Source: Anaerolineales bacterium UBA1429 (GTDB taxonomy: Bacteria; Chloroflexota; Anaerolineae; UBA1429). From it: a DNA stretch of 25,170 bases. The notes beneath the pieces were generated by a model that did not search any database, was not told the DNA's origin, and saw only the letters and a list, made by a program, of their open reading frames with translations. The stretch lies in NCBI GenBank assembly GCA_002329325.1, contig DCTX01000025.1, forward strand, positions 1 to 25,170, read 5' to 3'. This document shows, piece by piece, positions 15,176-23,485 of this stretch. The stretch's first letter is position 1; the number at the start of each line of letters is the position of its first letter. A program made the translations under genes and the position numbers.

Positions 15176-15955
15176 CTAAAAGTTGAGGCCGATATACTGG
15201 CCGAGGCCCAGGTAGCGGGCCGCCAGCACCACTAGGGCGACGCCCAGCACCACGCGCACCATGCCCTGCCCCTTTTCCACGGCGAGGCGGCTGCTGAACC
15301 AGGCACCCGCCCCGTTGCCGATGGCCAGCACGATCCCCAGCCACCAGTGCACCTGGCCCCGCAGGGCAAAGGTCGCCAGGGCGAACACCGTGTACACGGC
15401 GCCGATGAACACCTTGTGCATATTGGCGTTGATCAGGTTGACCCCCGCCGTCAGCACGAGGCTGGCGATCATCAGGAAGCCGATGCCCGCCTGGATGGCC
15501 CCGCCATAGATGCCCACGAAGAAAAAGACGATGTAGATCAGGACCCTGCGCCCGGGCGTCATCCGCACCTCGTGGCCGTTGAGCCACTTCTGGGGATTGA
15601 GCACCAGGATCGCCAGCATGATCAGCATGGCGATGCCCAGCACCCGCTGGAACACGACCTCCGGCAGGTCAATGATCAGGTAAGCGCCCAGGATCGCGCC
15701 GAACAGGGCAGGGATCGCAAAGTGCAGGCTGGTGCGAAAGTTCGAGGCACCCTTGCTGCGAAACCCGGCGACGGCCGAGATGTTCTGGAACAGGATGGCC
15801 AGGCGGTTGGTGCCGTTGGCGACATTGCCCGGCAGGCCGACCAGATCCAGCGCGGCCAGGGTCAGAAAGGAGCCGCCCCCTGCCAGGGTGTTGATGATCC
15901 CGCAGACAAAGCCTGCCACCAGAATCAGCACTATGTGGACCCAGGTGATCTCCAT
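15176..15955 (-). CDS. TauE/SafE-family membrane transporter (sulfite/organosulfonate exporter type)
   Basis: A 259-residue integral membrane protein with about eight hydrophobic helices. It shows the family's opening helix and glycine-rich turn (AGFVCGIINTLAGGGSFLTLAAL), then GNVANGTNRLAI, the duplicated second-half repeat GIYGGAIQAGIGFLMI, and NLINANMHKVFI. Members move sulfur-containing anions or have unknown cargo, so substrate is not assigned. The start is ATG 15955 with GAGGAG five to seven nt upstream. Its promoter (15993-16020) faces away from that of the MFS gene. The stop is one base from pyrK. There are no sulfur-metabolism genes close by to suggest a substrate. Confidence 0.88.
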   Translation of the reverse strand: MEITWVHIVLILVAGFVCGIINTLAGGGSFLTLAALDLVGLPGNVANGTNRLAILFQNISAVAGFRSKGASNFRTSLHFAIPALFGAILGAYLIIDLPEVVFQRVLGIAMLIMLAILVLNPQKWLNGHEVRMTPGRRVLIYIVFFFVGIYGGAIQAGIGFLMIASLVLTAGVNLINANMHKVFIGAVYTVFALATFALRGQVHWWLGIVLAIGNGAGAWFSSRLAVEKGQGMVRVVLGVALVVLAARYLGLGQYIGLNF

Positions 15956-15992
15956 GTCGTCTCCTCATGCAAAAGCGCCAGACCGTCGGTGC

Positions 15993-16020
15993 ATTATAGG
16001 CAGATAGCATCGCATGGCAA
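15993..16020 (-). promoter_or_regulatory. Promoter for the TauE/SafE gene
   Basis: TTGCCA (16015-16020), 16-nt spacer and consensus TATAAT (15993-15998) on the minus strand, 37 nt before the ATG. One of the best promoter matches in the window. Confidence 0.65.
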
Positions 16021-16049
16021 GTGCCCCGCCGGAGCGTCGGCGCGCGGTC

Positions 16050-16078
16050 TTGGCGCTATCCGCGGGATCGGCTAGAAT
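16050..16078 (+). promoter_or_regulatory. Promoter for the MFS gene
   Basis: TTGGCG (16050-16055), 17-nt spacer and TAGAAT (16073-16078) in GCTAGAATC context, 33 nt before the ATG; divergent from the TauE/SafE promoter. Confidence 0.55.
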
Positions 16079-16111
16079 CCGGCGTCGCCCATTCTATGCC
16101 AAGGGGATGCC

Positions 16112-17383
16112 ATGGATGCTTTTGCCCTGCTGACCGCCATCAGCTTTATCCTTTTCATGTCGCGCGGGATTACCGCGCCCGTGGCATCGCTCTATGCCGA
16201 GTCCCTCGGCGCCGGCTATGTTGCCATCGGCATGTTGGGGACCGTGTCGTCCCTAACGGCCGTGGCTGCCAACGCCTTCTGGGGCAACCTCTCGGACCGG
16301 CTGGGGCGCCGCAAGGTGATCATGGTCGTCGGGCTGCTGTGCCTGGTCTTCAGCGACGCCATGATCACCCTGGCCCCCGACTATCGCTACCTGTACGTCT
16401 GGAACGTCCTGAGCGCCCTCTCTCAGGCAGCCTATGGCACGGCCAGCCTGGCCCTCATGGGCGATCTGCTGGAGGCCAGGGCGCAGGCGCGGGGCCGCCG
16501 GGTGGGCGCCTACCGGGGCCTGGGCTCCCTGGGCTTTGGCCTGATGGCCCTGAACGCCGGGTTCATCGCCGATCGGCTCTCGCTGCGGGCGCCCTATGGC
16601 CTGGCGACGGGCCTGGCCCTCCTCACCGCCATCATCGCCCTGTTCATCCGCGAGCCGGGGCAGCCCGGCCAGAGTTCTCTGCTGAGGGGTGCGCGGCAGA
16701 CCCTGCAGGATGCCCTGGCCAAGGTGCGTCATGCGCCCGCCGCCGTAGCCCGCTGGCTCCGGTCCTCGCGCCAGGTCCGCCGCGCCGCCGAGGAGCAGAC
16801 CGCCTTGCTGCCCCTGGCGCCGCTCCTCATCTCCGCCTTTCTGTGGTCTCTGGTGACCGGCGCGGTGTACGCGGTGTGGGCCAACTACATGGTGGGCGAG
16901 ATCGGCTACAGCGCCACGACCATGAGCCGTCTCTGGGCGCTGGCCTCCCTCTCCGAGTTCCCACTGATGGTGCTGGCGGGCTGGCTCTCCGACCGCACAG
17001 GCCGTCTGGCGATGCTGAGCCTGGGCTTTGCCGCCTGGTGCCTGGTCTTTGGCGGCTATATCGTGGCGCCCACTATGCCCTGGATCCTGGGCGTGCAATT
17101 GGTTCGCGGGTTCGCCTACTCGGCCGTCACCGTAGCCGCCATGGCCTATGCGACCGAGGTGCGGGGCCAGGCGCAGCGGGGCCGCGTGGCGGGGCTGTTC
17201 GGCTCCGCCGGCGGGCTGGGCTCCATCGTAGGGGCCGCCACCGGCGGCGCCCTGACCCAGTGGCTGGGCTTCCGCCCCATGATAGGCATCAACGCCGTGC
17301 TGATCCTAGGGGGCGCGGCCTATGTGGGCTGGGCAGCGCTACGCCTCTGGCGCAAGCAGCGCCAGGGGGAGACAGCGGCCTAG
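16112..17383 (+). CDS. Major facilitator superfamily transporter
   Basis: A 423-residue membrane protein with a probable 12-helix MFS fold. The first cytoplasmic loop has motif A (GNLSDRLGRRKV) and the second half repeats it as GWLSDRTGRLAML. Between the halves lies a long basic cytoplasmic loop, roughly residues 185-235 (RGARQTLQDALAKVRHAP and following). The N-terminus starts directly with a helix (MDAFALLTAISFILFMSRG). Cargo is unknown; efflux-type MFS proteins look like this but specificity cannot be read. The start is ATG 16112, with AAGGGG at 16101-16106. It has its own promoter and is followed, after 139 nt, by the promoter of the sensory pair. Confidence 0.88.
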   Translation: MDAFALLTAISFILFMSRGITAPVASLYAESLGAGYVAIGMLGTVSSLTAVAANAFWGNLSDRLGRRKVIMVVGLLCLVFSDAMITLAPDYRYLYVWNVLSALSQAAYGTASLALMGDLLEARAQARGRRVGAYRGLGSLGFGLMALNAGFIADRLSLRAPYGLATGLALLTAIIALFIREPGQPGQSSLLRGARQTLQDALAKVRHAPAAVARWLRSSRQVRRAAEEQTALLPLAPLLISAFLWSLVTGAVYAVWANYMVGEIGYSATTMSRLWALASLSEFPLMVLAGWLSDRTGRLAMLSLGFAAWCLVFGGYIVAPTMPWILGVQLVRGFAYSAVTVAAMAYATEVRGQAQRGRVAGLFGSAGGLGSIVGAATGGALTQWLGFRPMIGINAVLILGGAAYVGWAALRLWRKQRQGETAA

Positions 17384-17426
17384 GAGATGGCGGGCGCAGG
17401 TCCACGCATCCTCCCTGCAAGAGAGG

Positions 17427-17455
17427 TTGCCATGCGCCATCCGCTTTGGTACCAT
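17427..17455 (+). promoter_or_regulatory. Promoter for the binding-protein/sensor pair
   Basis: TTGCCA (17427-17432), 17-nt spacer and TACCAT (17450-17455). The -10 runs into the palindrome TACGGCCGTA (17455-17464), placed where an operator would block initiation. Confidence 0.55.
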
Positions 17456-17464
17456 ACGGCCGTA
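17455..17464. repeat. Palindrome overlapping the -10/start-site region
   Basis: TACGGCCGTA is a perfect 10-bp palindrome whose first base is the last base of the -10. A weaker outer symmetry (GGTA at 17448-17451, TACC at 17463-17466) partly surrounds it. It is a possible operator; no regulator is identified. Confidence 0.35.
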
Positions 17465-17522
17465 CCCAGTGTTGAAGCGATCCAGTGAGCGGGGGCGCAA
17501 CGAACCGCCCCATCGGAGAGGA

Positions 17523-19676
17523 ATGAGCCAAGGTCGCCCTCGTTCCGGTGCTCGGTCAGCCTTGATGTCGCGCAGGGAGGTGCTGCGCCTTCTCCTGTAT
17601 GGTGCCGGTTCCGTGGCCCTGGCGGGCTGTGGCGTGGGGCAGCCTCAAGGGGTCGCCGCGGGGGAAGCCCCCCATACCACGCCCTTGGTCCTGCTCGACG
17701 GGTCGCTGCAGCGTGGCGGCACCCTTGTCATGTCCATGAGCGTCGGCAGCCCTCGCCACCTGAACCCGGCCCTCCTCTCGGGTGGGGCCACTGCCGTGCC
17801 GGGCACGCAGATCTTTGCCAGCCCCCTGCGCTATGACGACCAGTGGCGCCCGGAACCCTACCTCGCCGAGTCCTGGGAGGTATCTGACGATGGCCGCACC
17901 GTCGTCCTGCATCTGGTGCAGGGCGCGATCTTTCACGATGGGCAGCCCATCACCTCCGAGGATGTCGCCTTCTCGATCTGGACGGTCAAGACCTATCACC
18001 CCTTCAAGCCCATGTTCGCCCCGGTGGAGAGGGTGGACACGCCTGATCCACTGACTGCGATCATACATCTCGCGCACCCTCATCCTGCCATCATGCTGGC
18101 CATGTCGCCAGCTCTGCTCCCGATCCTGCCGAAGCACATCTACGGCGATGGCCAGGACATAGTCACCCATCCGGCGAATCTGGCCCCCGTCGGCTCTGGT
18201 CCCTTCAGACTCGCGCGTTTCGTGCCAGATGATCTCATCCTGCTGCGGAGGCATGAAGGCTTTTTCATCCCGGGCCTCCCCTATCTGGACGCCATCGAGC
18301 TGCACATTGAGGAAAGCGTGGAGCAGCAGCTTGTCGATCTAGAGCGCCGGGAACTCCACATGCTGACTTTTTACAGCCAGCCCAGCGGGATCGAGCGCCT
18401 TGAGCGGGCGCCGCATCTCAGGATCACTTCGGCCGGTAACGAGGGTGTTGGGCCCATCAACTGGCTGGCGTTCAATCTGCTGCGAGAGCCGCTGCGAGAT
18501 CGCCGCGTCCGCCAGGCCATCGCCCATGCCGTTGACCCGGAGTTCATCTGCGCGCATCTGCTTCAGGGATCCGCCCAGCGCGCTACGGGGCCCATCGCCC
18601 CTTCCAGCCCCTTCTATGAGCCGGATGTGGAGCGCTACCCTCTGGATCGGGCCAAGTCAGAGGCCCTGCTGGATGAAGCGGGCTATCCGCGCCTGGATGA
18701 CGGCGTGCGCTTCGCCCTGACTCTGGACTACTTGCCCATCGCAGGGGCCGCCATTCATCGTGAGATGGCGCTCTACCTGAAACGTCAGCTCGCGCTTGTC
18801 GGCGTCTCTGTGGAGGTGCGCCGCACAGAGAGCTTTGCGGCATGGGCGGAGCGTATCGGGCAATGGGACTTTGATATGACCCTCGACCTGGTCTACAACT
18901 GGGGAGACCCGGTGATCGGCGTGCATCGCACATACGAATCGGGCAACATCCGCCAGGGCGTCGTGTGGTCCAATACGCAGAACTATGTCAACCCCCGCGT
19001 GGATGACCTGCTGGCGCAGGCCGCTGTGGAGCTGGACACTGCCAAGCGCAAGAAACTCTACAGCGAGTTTCAAAAGCTCGTCGTCCTGGACTTGCCCATC
19101 CTGTTCATCAACGTCATGCCCCACAAGACCATCTACAATACGCGGCTGGCGAACCCGCCTCTGACCATCTGGGGAGCCCACTCGCCCCTTGATCGTCTCT
19201 TCTTCCGTGAGTCCATTGACCGCCACTACAACACGCCCGATCCCTCCAGCCTCAGCCCGGACGAGCCGAGGCTGAAGCTGCTCTGCCTCGAGGCGATCCA
19301 GGTGCTGCAAGCGAACGATGCCGACACGGCTCTACGGATCCTGGAGGATACGCAGGGGGCCTATCTGGATCCAGGCCCCTCCGGCACGCACATCATCGGC
19401 CTGACGATGGACGGCTACCTGTTCATGGACAACTCGGGGCAGATCCAGCGCGGCATGGACCTGAGCGATCTCCTGGATCTCCAGGGCGAGCGGCTGTTGC
19501 CCCAACTCATCAGAGCCGCCCGGGGCGTGAACGGGGGCTGGGTCCAGTCGACCGGCGCCTGGCCCAATCCGTTCACACACCGAGCCGATCCCATGACTGC
19601 CTACTGTGCTTTGCTGAGCGACCTCGAGTTCGTCTGCGCCCTTGAGTGGGACCAGACGGGAGAGGAGACAGAGTGA
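17523..19676 (+). CDS. Tat-exported oligopeptide-type solute-binding lipoprotein fused to a C-terminal Cache-like domain
   Basis: A 717-residue exported protein. The start is ATG 17523, with GGAGAGGA directly upstream; the later ATG (17565) has no ribosome binding site. The N-terminus carries a twin-arginine motif (SRREVL, Arg17-Arg18), a short hydrophobic stretch and lipobox LAGC (Cys36). Residues about 50-565 are an ABC family 5 (DppA/OppA-like) binding protein: LRYDDQWRPEPYLAESWEVSDDG, FHDGQPITSEDVAFS, VGSGPFRLARFVPDD, and a late IYNTRLANPPLTIW. From about 585 to 712 comes an extra domain, with DGYLFMDNSGQIQRGMDL and GGWVQSTGAWPNPFTH, matching the core of small Cache sensor domains. It ends in a 4-nt overlap (19673-19676) with the membrane sensor gene. 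No transporter genes adjoin it, so a sensory role is likelier than import. Ligand unknown. Confidence 0.85.
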   Translation: MSQGRPRSGARSALMSRREVLRLLLYGAGSVALAGCGVGQPQGVAAGEAPHTTPLVLLDGSLQRGGTLVMSMSVGSPRHLNPALLSGGATAVPGTQIFASPLRYDDQWRPEPYLAESWEVSDDGRTVVLHLVQGAIFHDGQPITSEDVAFSIWTVKTYHPFKPMFAPVERVDTPDPLTAIIHLAHPHPAIMLAMSPALLPILPKHIYGDGQDIVTHPANLAPVGSGPFRLARFVPDDLILLRRHEGFFIPGLPYLDAIELHIEESVEQQLVDLERRELHMLTFYSQPSGIERLERAPHLRITSAGNEGVGPINWLAFNLLREPLRDRRVRQAIAHAVDPEFICAHLLQGSAQRATGPIAPSSPFYEPDVERYPLDRAKSEALLDEAGYPRLDDGVRFALTLDYLPIAGAAIHREMALYLKRQLALVGVSVEVRRTESFAAWAERIGQWDFDMTLDLVYNWGDPVIGVHRTYESGNIRQGVVWSNTQNYVNPRVDDLLAQAAVELDTAKRKKLYSEFQKLVVLDLPILFINVMPHKTIYNTRLANPPLTIWGAHSPLDRLFFRESIDRHYNTPDPSSLSPDEPRLKLLCLEAIQVLQANDADTALRILEDTQGAYLDPGPSGTHIIGLTMDGYLFMDNSGQIQRGMDLSDLLDLQGERLLPQLIRAARGVNGGWVQSTGAWPNPFTHRADPMTAYCALLSDLEFVCALEWDQTGEETE

Positions 19677-21085
19677 GCTACCTGCAGAACGTCCCGATCG
19701 GCATCAAGGCGCTGGTGCCGCTGGCCATATTGATCGTGGCTCTGGTGCTGGCGTGCACCCTCGCCATAGTGGGGCTTGGCCAGCAGCACGCTGCTCTTGC
19801 GGAGGCGAACCAGATCGCCGTCGAACGGATGCCCCATCTGGATGCCCTTGTGTGGCTCTGCGAACGGGTGCAGTCTGACGTCTTTCAGGTGTCTGTGCTC
19901 ACCCTCATGGGCCTCCCTGCGGAGATGATTGAGCCTGTCCAGACCAGTCTGGAGGAGAACCTGAGCGAGCTCGAGATCAGCTACGGCGAGATCGCCCTCA
20001 GATGGTCGCTGGACGACGCGGAACGGGAGCTTGTCCGCCAGATGGAAGGGCCGCTGCGCGACTTTGCGCACCAGGCGCGCCAAGCGGCGGCCACGGTGAC
20101 CACGGAGCCCTCTCTGGGGGCGGTGATGGTGCGCTCTTCGACTGTGTCGTTCGCCGCCTATCGCGACGTTCTCGAGAAGCTGCTCACGTACGAGCGGCAG
20201 CAGGTGAACGAGGCTCAGCAGACCGCCCAGGAAGAGGTGACGGTCGTACTGGCTGCGCTGATTGGTTTGGCGGTCTTGGTCGCCTCGAGCGGCGTCGCCG
20301 TCTCGGTGTGGGTCAGCAGTCGGATGATCTCGCGTCCGATCCTGGCGATGACCGGCCTCATGGGACGTCTGGCAGACGGGGATCTCTCGATTCAGGTGCC
20401 CATGCTGGATCACAGAGATGAGTTGGGCGCCATCGCCCAGGCCGTGGAGGTCTTTCGCCGCAACGCCGTCGAGAAAGAACGGCTCGACGAACAACTGCGC
20501 CAGAGCGAGCAGCACTACCGCCTGCTCTTCAGTCACTCCCCCGCGGGCATCCTGCATTATGACCACGAGTTGGTGGTGACCGACTGCAACGAACGTCTGG
20601 CCGAGATCATGCAGACGACGAGAGAACAGGCGACGGGCTTCGGGCTGCGCCGCCTGCTTGACCTGCGCCCCCTGAATGCCCTTGAGCAGGCTCTGGACGG
20701 CCAGGAGGGTCATTACGAAGGTCCGTACGAGGCGACCACGGGGCCCGCCCGTGTATGGGTCTCTCTGCACACGGCGCCGCTCTACGATGAGCTGAGCCAG
20801 GTGTCCGGTGGCATCGGCCTCGTAGAGGACATCACCGCCCGGCACGATGCCGAGGTGGACCGCGAACGGCTCATCGAGGAGCTTCAAAAGTCGCTATCCC
20901 AAGTCAAGCAGCTCAGCGGCATCATCCCCATCTGCGCCTCGTGCAAAAAGATCCGCAACGACACGGGCTACTGGGAACAGGTGGACGAGTATCTGCGCAG
21001 CCATTCAGAGGCCGAGTTCTCGCACAGCATCTGCCCGGACTGCATGAGAAAGCTCTATCCGGACATGGCCGACGACCTGGAGTAG
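19673..21085 (+). CDS. Membrane sensor: 4-helix sensory domain, HAMP, PAS and C-terminal CxxC/CxxC module
   Basis: A 470-residue membrane receptor. The start is GTG 19673 overlapping the preceding stop, with GAGGAG 6 nt upstream. Transmembrane helix one spans about residues 11-33, an extracytoplasmic helical domain about 34-190, helix two about 190-213, HAMP about 215-270 (SRPILAMTGLMGRLADGDLS), a coiled linker, and a PAS domain about 278-395 (HYRLLFSHSPAGILHYD through GIGLVEDITARHDAE). It ends with a short coiled coil and a cysteine module: IPICASCKKIRNDTGYW (Cys421, Cys424) and FSHSICPDC (Cys454, Cys457), a likely metal-binding knuckle that I recall at the ends of many bacterial sensor proteins but whose function I do not know. 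No histidine kinase, GGDEF, EAL or methyl-accepting domain follows, so its output is unclear. It presumably works with the coupled binding protein. Confidence 0.87.
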   Translation: MSYLQNVPIGIKALVPLAILIVALVLACTLAIVGLGQQHAALAEANQIAVERMPHLDALVWLCERVQSDVFQVSVLTLMGLPAEMIEPVQTSLEENLSELEISYGEIALRWSLDDAERELVRQMEGPLRDFAHQARQAAATVTTEPSLGAVMVRSSTVSFAAYRDVLEKLLTYERQQVNEAQQTAQEEVTVVLAALIGLAVLVASSGVAVSVWVSSRMISRPILAMTGLMGRLADGDLSIQVPMLDHRDELGAIAQAVEVFRRNAVEKERLDEQLRQSEQHYRLLFSHSPAGILHYDHELVVTDCNERLAEIMQTTREQATGFGLRRLLDLRPLNALEQALDGQEGHYEGPYEATTGPARVWVSLHTAPLYDELSQVSGGIGLVEDITARHDAEVDRERLIEELQKSLSQVKQLSGIIPICASCKKIRNDTGYWEQVDEYLRSHSEAEFSHSICPDCMRKLYPDMADDLE

Positions 21086-21129
21086 CCGGCGTCCTCTCCG
21101 CGGCCTGTCGCAGGCCCGCCACGAGGGAA

Positions 21130-21166
21130 GCGAAACCGCCCGGGCATCTGGCCCGGGCGGTTTCGC
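21130..21166. terminator. Bidirectional terminator between the sensor gene and malic enzyme gene
   Basis: A perfect 16-bp stem (21130-21145 with 21151-21166) with loop ATCTG lies between convergent stops at 21085 and 21187. The stem includes AAA/TTT near its base, but no long T-run follows either side. Confidence 0.75.
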
Positions 21167-21186
21167 ATTCAGCAGGTGAGCGGCGC

Positions 21187-22542
21187 TCACTCCTCCGGCG
21201 GCACCGGGGCAATGGCCCCCTCGTCCATCATGGCATTGATCATGGCGCGGGCGTTGCGGATGCGCTCGTCGGCCAGGGTATAGAGCTCCTCGCCCGTCAG
21301 CTCCACCCGGGCCAGCCCCTGCTCGATGGCCTTGAGGCCCACGGCCACCGCCTCGCGGGGATAGAGGGTCTCCTCCTCCATATCGGGCACGATGTGGTCG
21401 TCGTCCAGGCCCTTCTCCTCGCCCAGGGCGGCCAGGGCCTCGGCGGCGGCCAGGCACATCTCGTCGGTGATGGTGCGGGCGCGCACGTCCAGCGCGCCGC
21501 GAAAGATCGCCGGAAAGCCCAGCGAGTTGTTGAGCTGGTTGGGAAAATCAGAGCGGCCCGTGCCCACGATGCGCGCCCCGGCCTCTTTGGCCTCCCACGG
21601 CCAGATCTCGGGCACCGGGTTGGAGCACGGAAAGACGATGCTATTGGCGGCCATGCGCGCTACCCACTCGGGCTTGATGGTGCCCGGCCCCGGCTGCGCA
21701 AAGGCGATGCAGACATCGGCGCCCGCCAGTGCCTCGGCGATGCCGCCACGGACATCATCCGGGTTGCTGCCCAGGCAGGCGCGCCACTTGTCGGGATAAT
21801 CCTCGGCCTGCGCGGCAATATCGCTGCGGTCTTTGTGCAAGATGCCGCGGCTGTCGGTGGCGATGACCTGCTCTAGCGAGACGCCGCTGGCTTGCAGCAG
21901 GCGCAGCGTCGCCACATTGGCGGCGCCCAGCCCCACCAACGCAAAGCGGGTGTTGTGAATGTCGCGGTTGGTCACTTTGAGGGCGTTCAGCAGCCCCGCC
22001 AGCAGCACGGTGGCCGTGCCCTGCTGGTCATCGTGAAAGACGGGGATTTGCATGGCCGGGTCGGCGCGCAAAGTGTCGAGCACGCGAAAACACTTGGGCT
22101 GGGAGATATCCTCCAGGTTGATGCCGCCGTAGGTCGGTTGGATGAGCCGCACCGTGCGGATGATGTCGTCGGCATCCTGGGTGTCGAGACAGAGGGGCAC
22201 GGCATCCACGCCGCCCAGGTACTTGAAGAGCAGCGCCTTGCCCTCCATCACCGGCATGCCGGCCTGCGCGCCGATGTTGCCCAGGCCCAACACGCGGGTG
22301 CCATCGGTGACGATGGCCACCGTGTTGGCTTTATTGGTGTATTCGTAAGCCAGGGCGGGCTCTTTTTGGATCGCCTTGCAAGGCGCCGCCACGCCCGGCG
22401 TGTACCAGATGGAAAAGTCCTCAAAGGTGCGCACCGGGCACTTGAGCATCGTCTGCACCTTGCCGCGATAGTAGGGGTGCAGGCGCATGGCATCGGCAGA
22501 AGGCTGGTTGGCTTTGGCGAGCAGTTCCTCTTTAGAGAGCAT
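21187..22542 (-). CDS. Malic enzyme (NAD(P)-dependent malate dehydrogenase, decarboxylating)
   Basis: A 451-residue cytoplasmic enzyme converting malate to pyruvate and CO2 with reduction of NAD(P)+. Motifs: WYTPGVAAPCKAI with the general-acid tyrosine, VTDGTRVLGLGNIG, GKALLFKYLGGVDAVPLCLD, GGINLEDISQPKCF, FHDDQQGTATV (more often HDDQHGTA), the dinucleotide loop ALVGLGAANVA, and SNPVPEIWP. The length fits the short bacterial class lacking a phosphotransacetylase domain. The start is ATG 22542, because AGGAAG lies six nt upstream; the ATG at 22557 has no such site. This start overlaps the end of the DUF1385 gene by 11 nt, so it is probably translationally coupled in a tdk-DUF1385-malic enzyme operon. 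Cofactor preference cannot be decided from sequence. Confidence 0.92.
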   Translation of the reverse strand: MLSKEELLAKANQPSADAMRLHPYYRGKVQTMLKCPVRTFEDFSIWYTPGVAAPCKAIQKEPALAYEYTNKANTVAIVTDGTRVLGLGNIGAQAGMPVMEGKALLFKYLGGVDAVPLCLDTQDADDIIRTVRLIQPTYGGINLEDISQPKCFRVLDTLRADPAMQIPVFHDDQQGTATVLLAGLLNALKVTNRDIHNTRFALVGLGAANVATLRLLQASGVSLEQVIATDSRGILHKDRSDIAAQAEDYPDKWRACLGSNPDDVRGGIAEALAGADVCIAFAQPGPGTIKPEWVARMAANSIVFPCSNPVPEIWPWEAKEAGARIVGTGRSDFPNQLNNSLGFPAIFRGALDVRARTITDEMCLAAAEALAALGEEKGLDDDHIVPDMEEETLYPREAVAVGLKAIEQGLARVELTGEELYTLADERIRNARAMINAMMDEGAIAPVPPEE

Positions 22543-23485
22543 GAGCAGCTTCCTCATAGGGCAAGGATGGAGACAGGTCGGCCTCAGGTGTCACCGGCGC
22601 CTCTGCGGGCAGCAGCCCTTCAGAGCGCAGCACCATCTTGAGCGACTGAATGCTCACTGCAAGCATGTCCAGGCTGGGCTCGCGGGTCGAGAGCTGTTGC
22701 AGCGCCAGGCTGGGCGCCATGATGATACGCACGAGCGCCGAGCGGTCATAATAACGCGCCGAGAGCCTGATGATCTCGTAGGCGATCCCCGAAACGACCG
22801 GGATCATCACGATGCGCGACACCAGGCGCAGCCAAAAGGCGGGGCGCCCCAGCAGCGTCGAGACGATGACAAAGATCACCAGCACGATCAACATAAAGCC
22901 CGTGCCGCAGCGGGTGTGCACGCGCGAATAATGGCTCACCGCCTCTGGGGTGAGCTCGGCGCCGGCCTCATAGGCGTTGATGGTCTTGTGCTCGGCGCCG
23001 TGATAGGCAAACACGCGGCGAATGTCGGGCATCAGGCCGATGGCCCAGAGATAGAGCACAAAGATGCCCAGGCGCACCAGGCCCTCGACCAGGTTGCTCC
23101 ACAGGGCGCTGTCAATAAAGCGATCCAGCAGGCCGATGATAAAGGTGGGCAGCAAAAAGAACAGGCCCACGCCCAGCAACAACGACAGCGCGATGGTGCC
23201 CCACGCCAACGGCCCCGAAAAGCTGACGTTCTCTTCTTCACTGAGGGCGACATCGGCCGACCAGTTGAGGGCGCGCATGCCCAGCCCCAACGAATCCCAC
23301 AGCATCACCAGCCCTCGCAAAAAGGGCAGCTTGAGCACGCGGCTGTCGTATACGGCCTTGGGCAGGCGGTCGCTGTGGGTGACGATCTCGCCATTGGGGG
23401 CGCGCACGGCCACCGCCCACTCGCGGGCGCCGCGCATCATCACCCCTTCCATCACTGCCTGTCCACCATAGTTCAAACGGCTCAT
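22532..23485 (-). CDS. DUF1385 membrane protein (YqhQ-like)
   Basis: A 317-residue membrane protein of unknown function. The family is recognised from the N-terminal NYGGQAVMEGVMMRG, the central YHGAEHKTINAYEAG around residues 160-174, and HTRCGTGFML; the conserved His/Glu residues look like a possible metal or active site, but no activity is established. About four hydrophobic helices lie in two pairs (roughly 92-155 and 192-245), with a polar C-terminal tail. The start is ATG 23485, with AAGGAGGG six nt upstream. It overlaps the tdk stop by 4 nt (ATGA) and the malic enzyme start by 11 nt, so the three genes form a tightly packed unit. Confidence 0.88.
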   Translation of the reverse strand: MSRLNYGGQAVMEGVMMRGAREWAVAVRAPNGEIVTHSDRLPKAVYDSRVLKLPFLRGLVMLWDSLGLGMRALNWSADVALSEEENVSFSGPLAWGTIALSLLLGVGLFFLLPTFIIGLLDRFIDSALWSNLVEGLVRLGIFVLYLWAIGLMPDIRRVFAYHGAEHKTINAYEAGAELTPEAVSHYSRVHTRCGTGFMLIVLVIFVIVSTLLGRPAFWLRLVSRIVMIPVVSGIAYEIIRLSARYYDRSALVRIIMAPSLALQQLSTREPSLDMLAVSIQSLKMVLRSEGLLPAEAPVTPEADLSPSLPYEEAAHAL

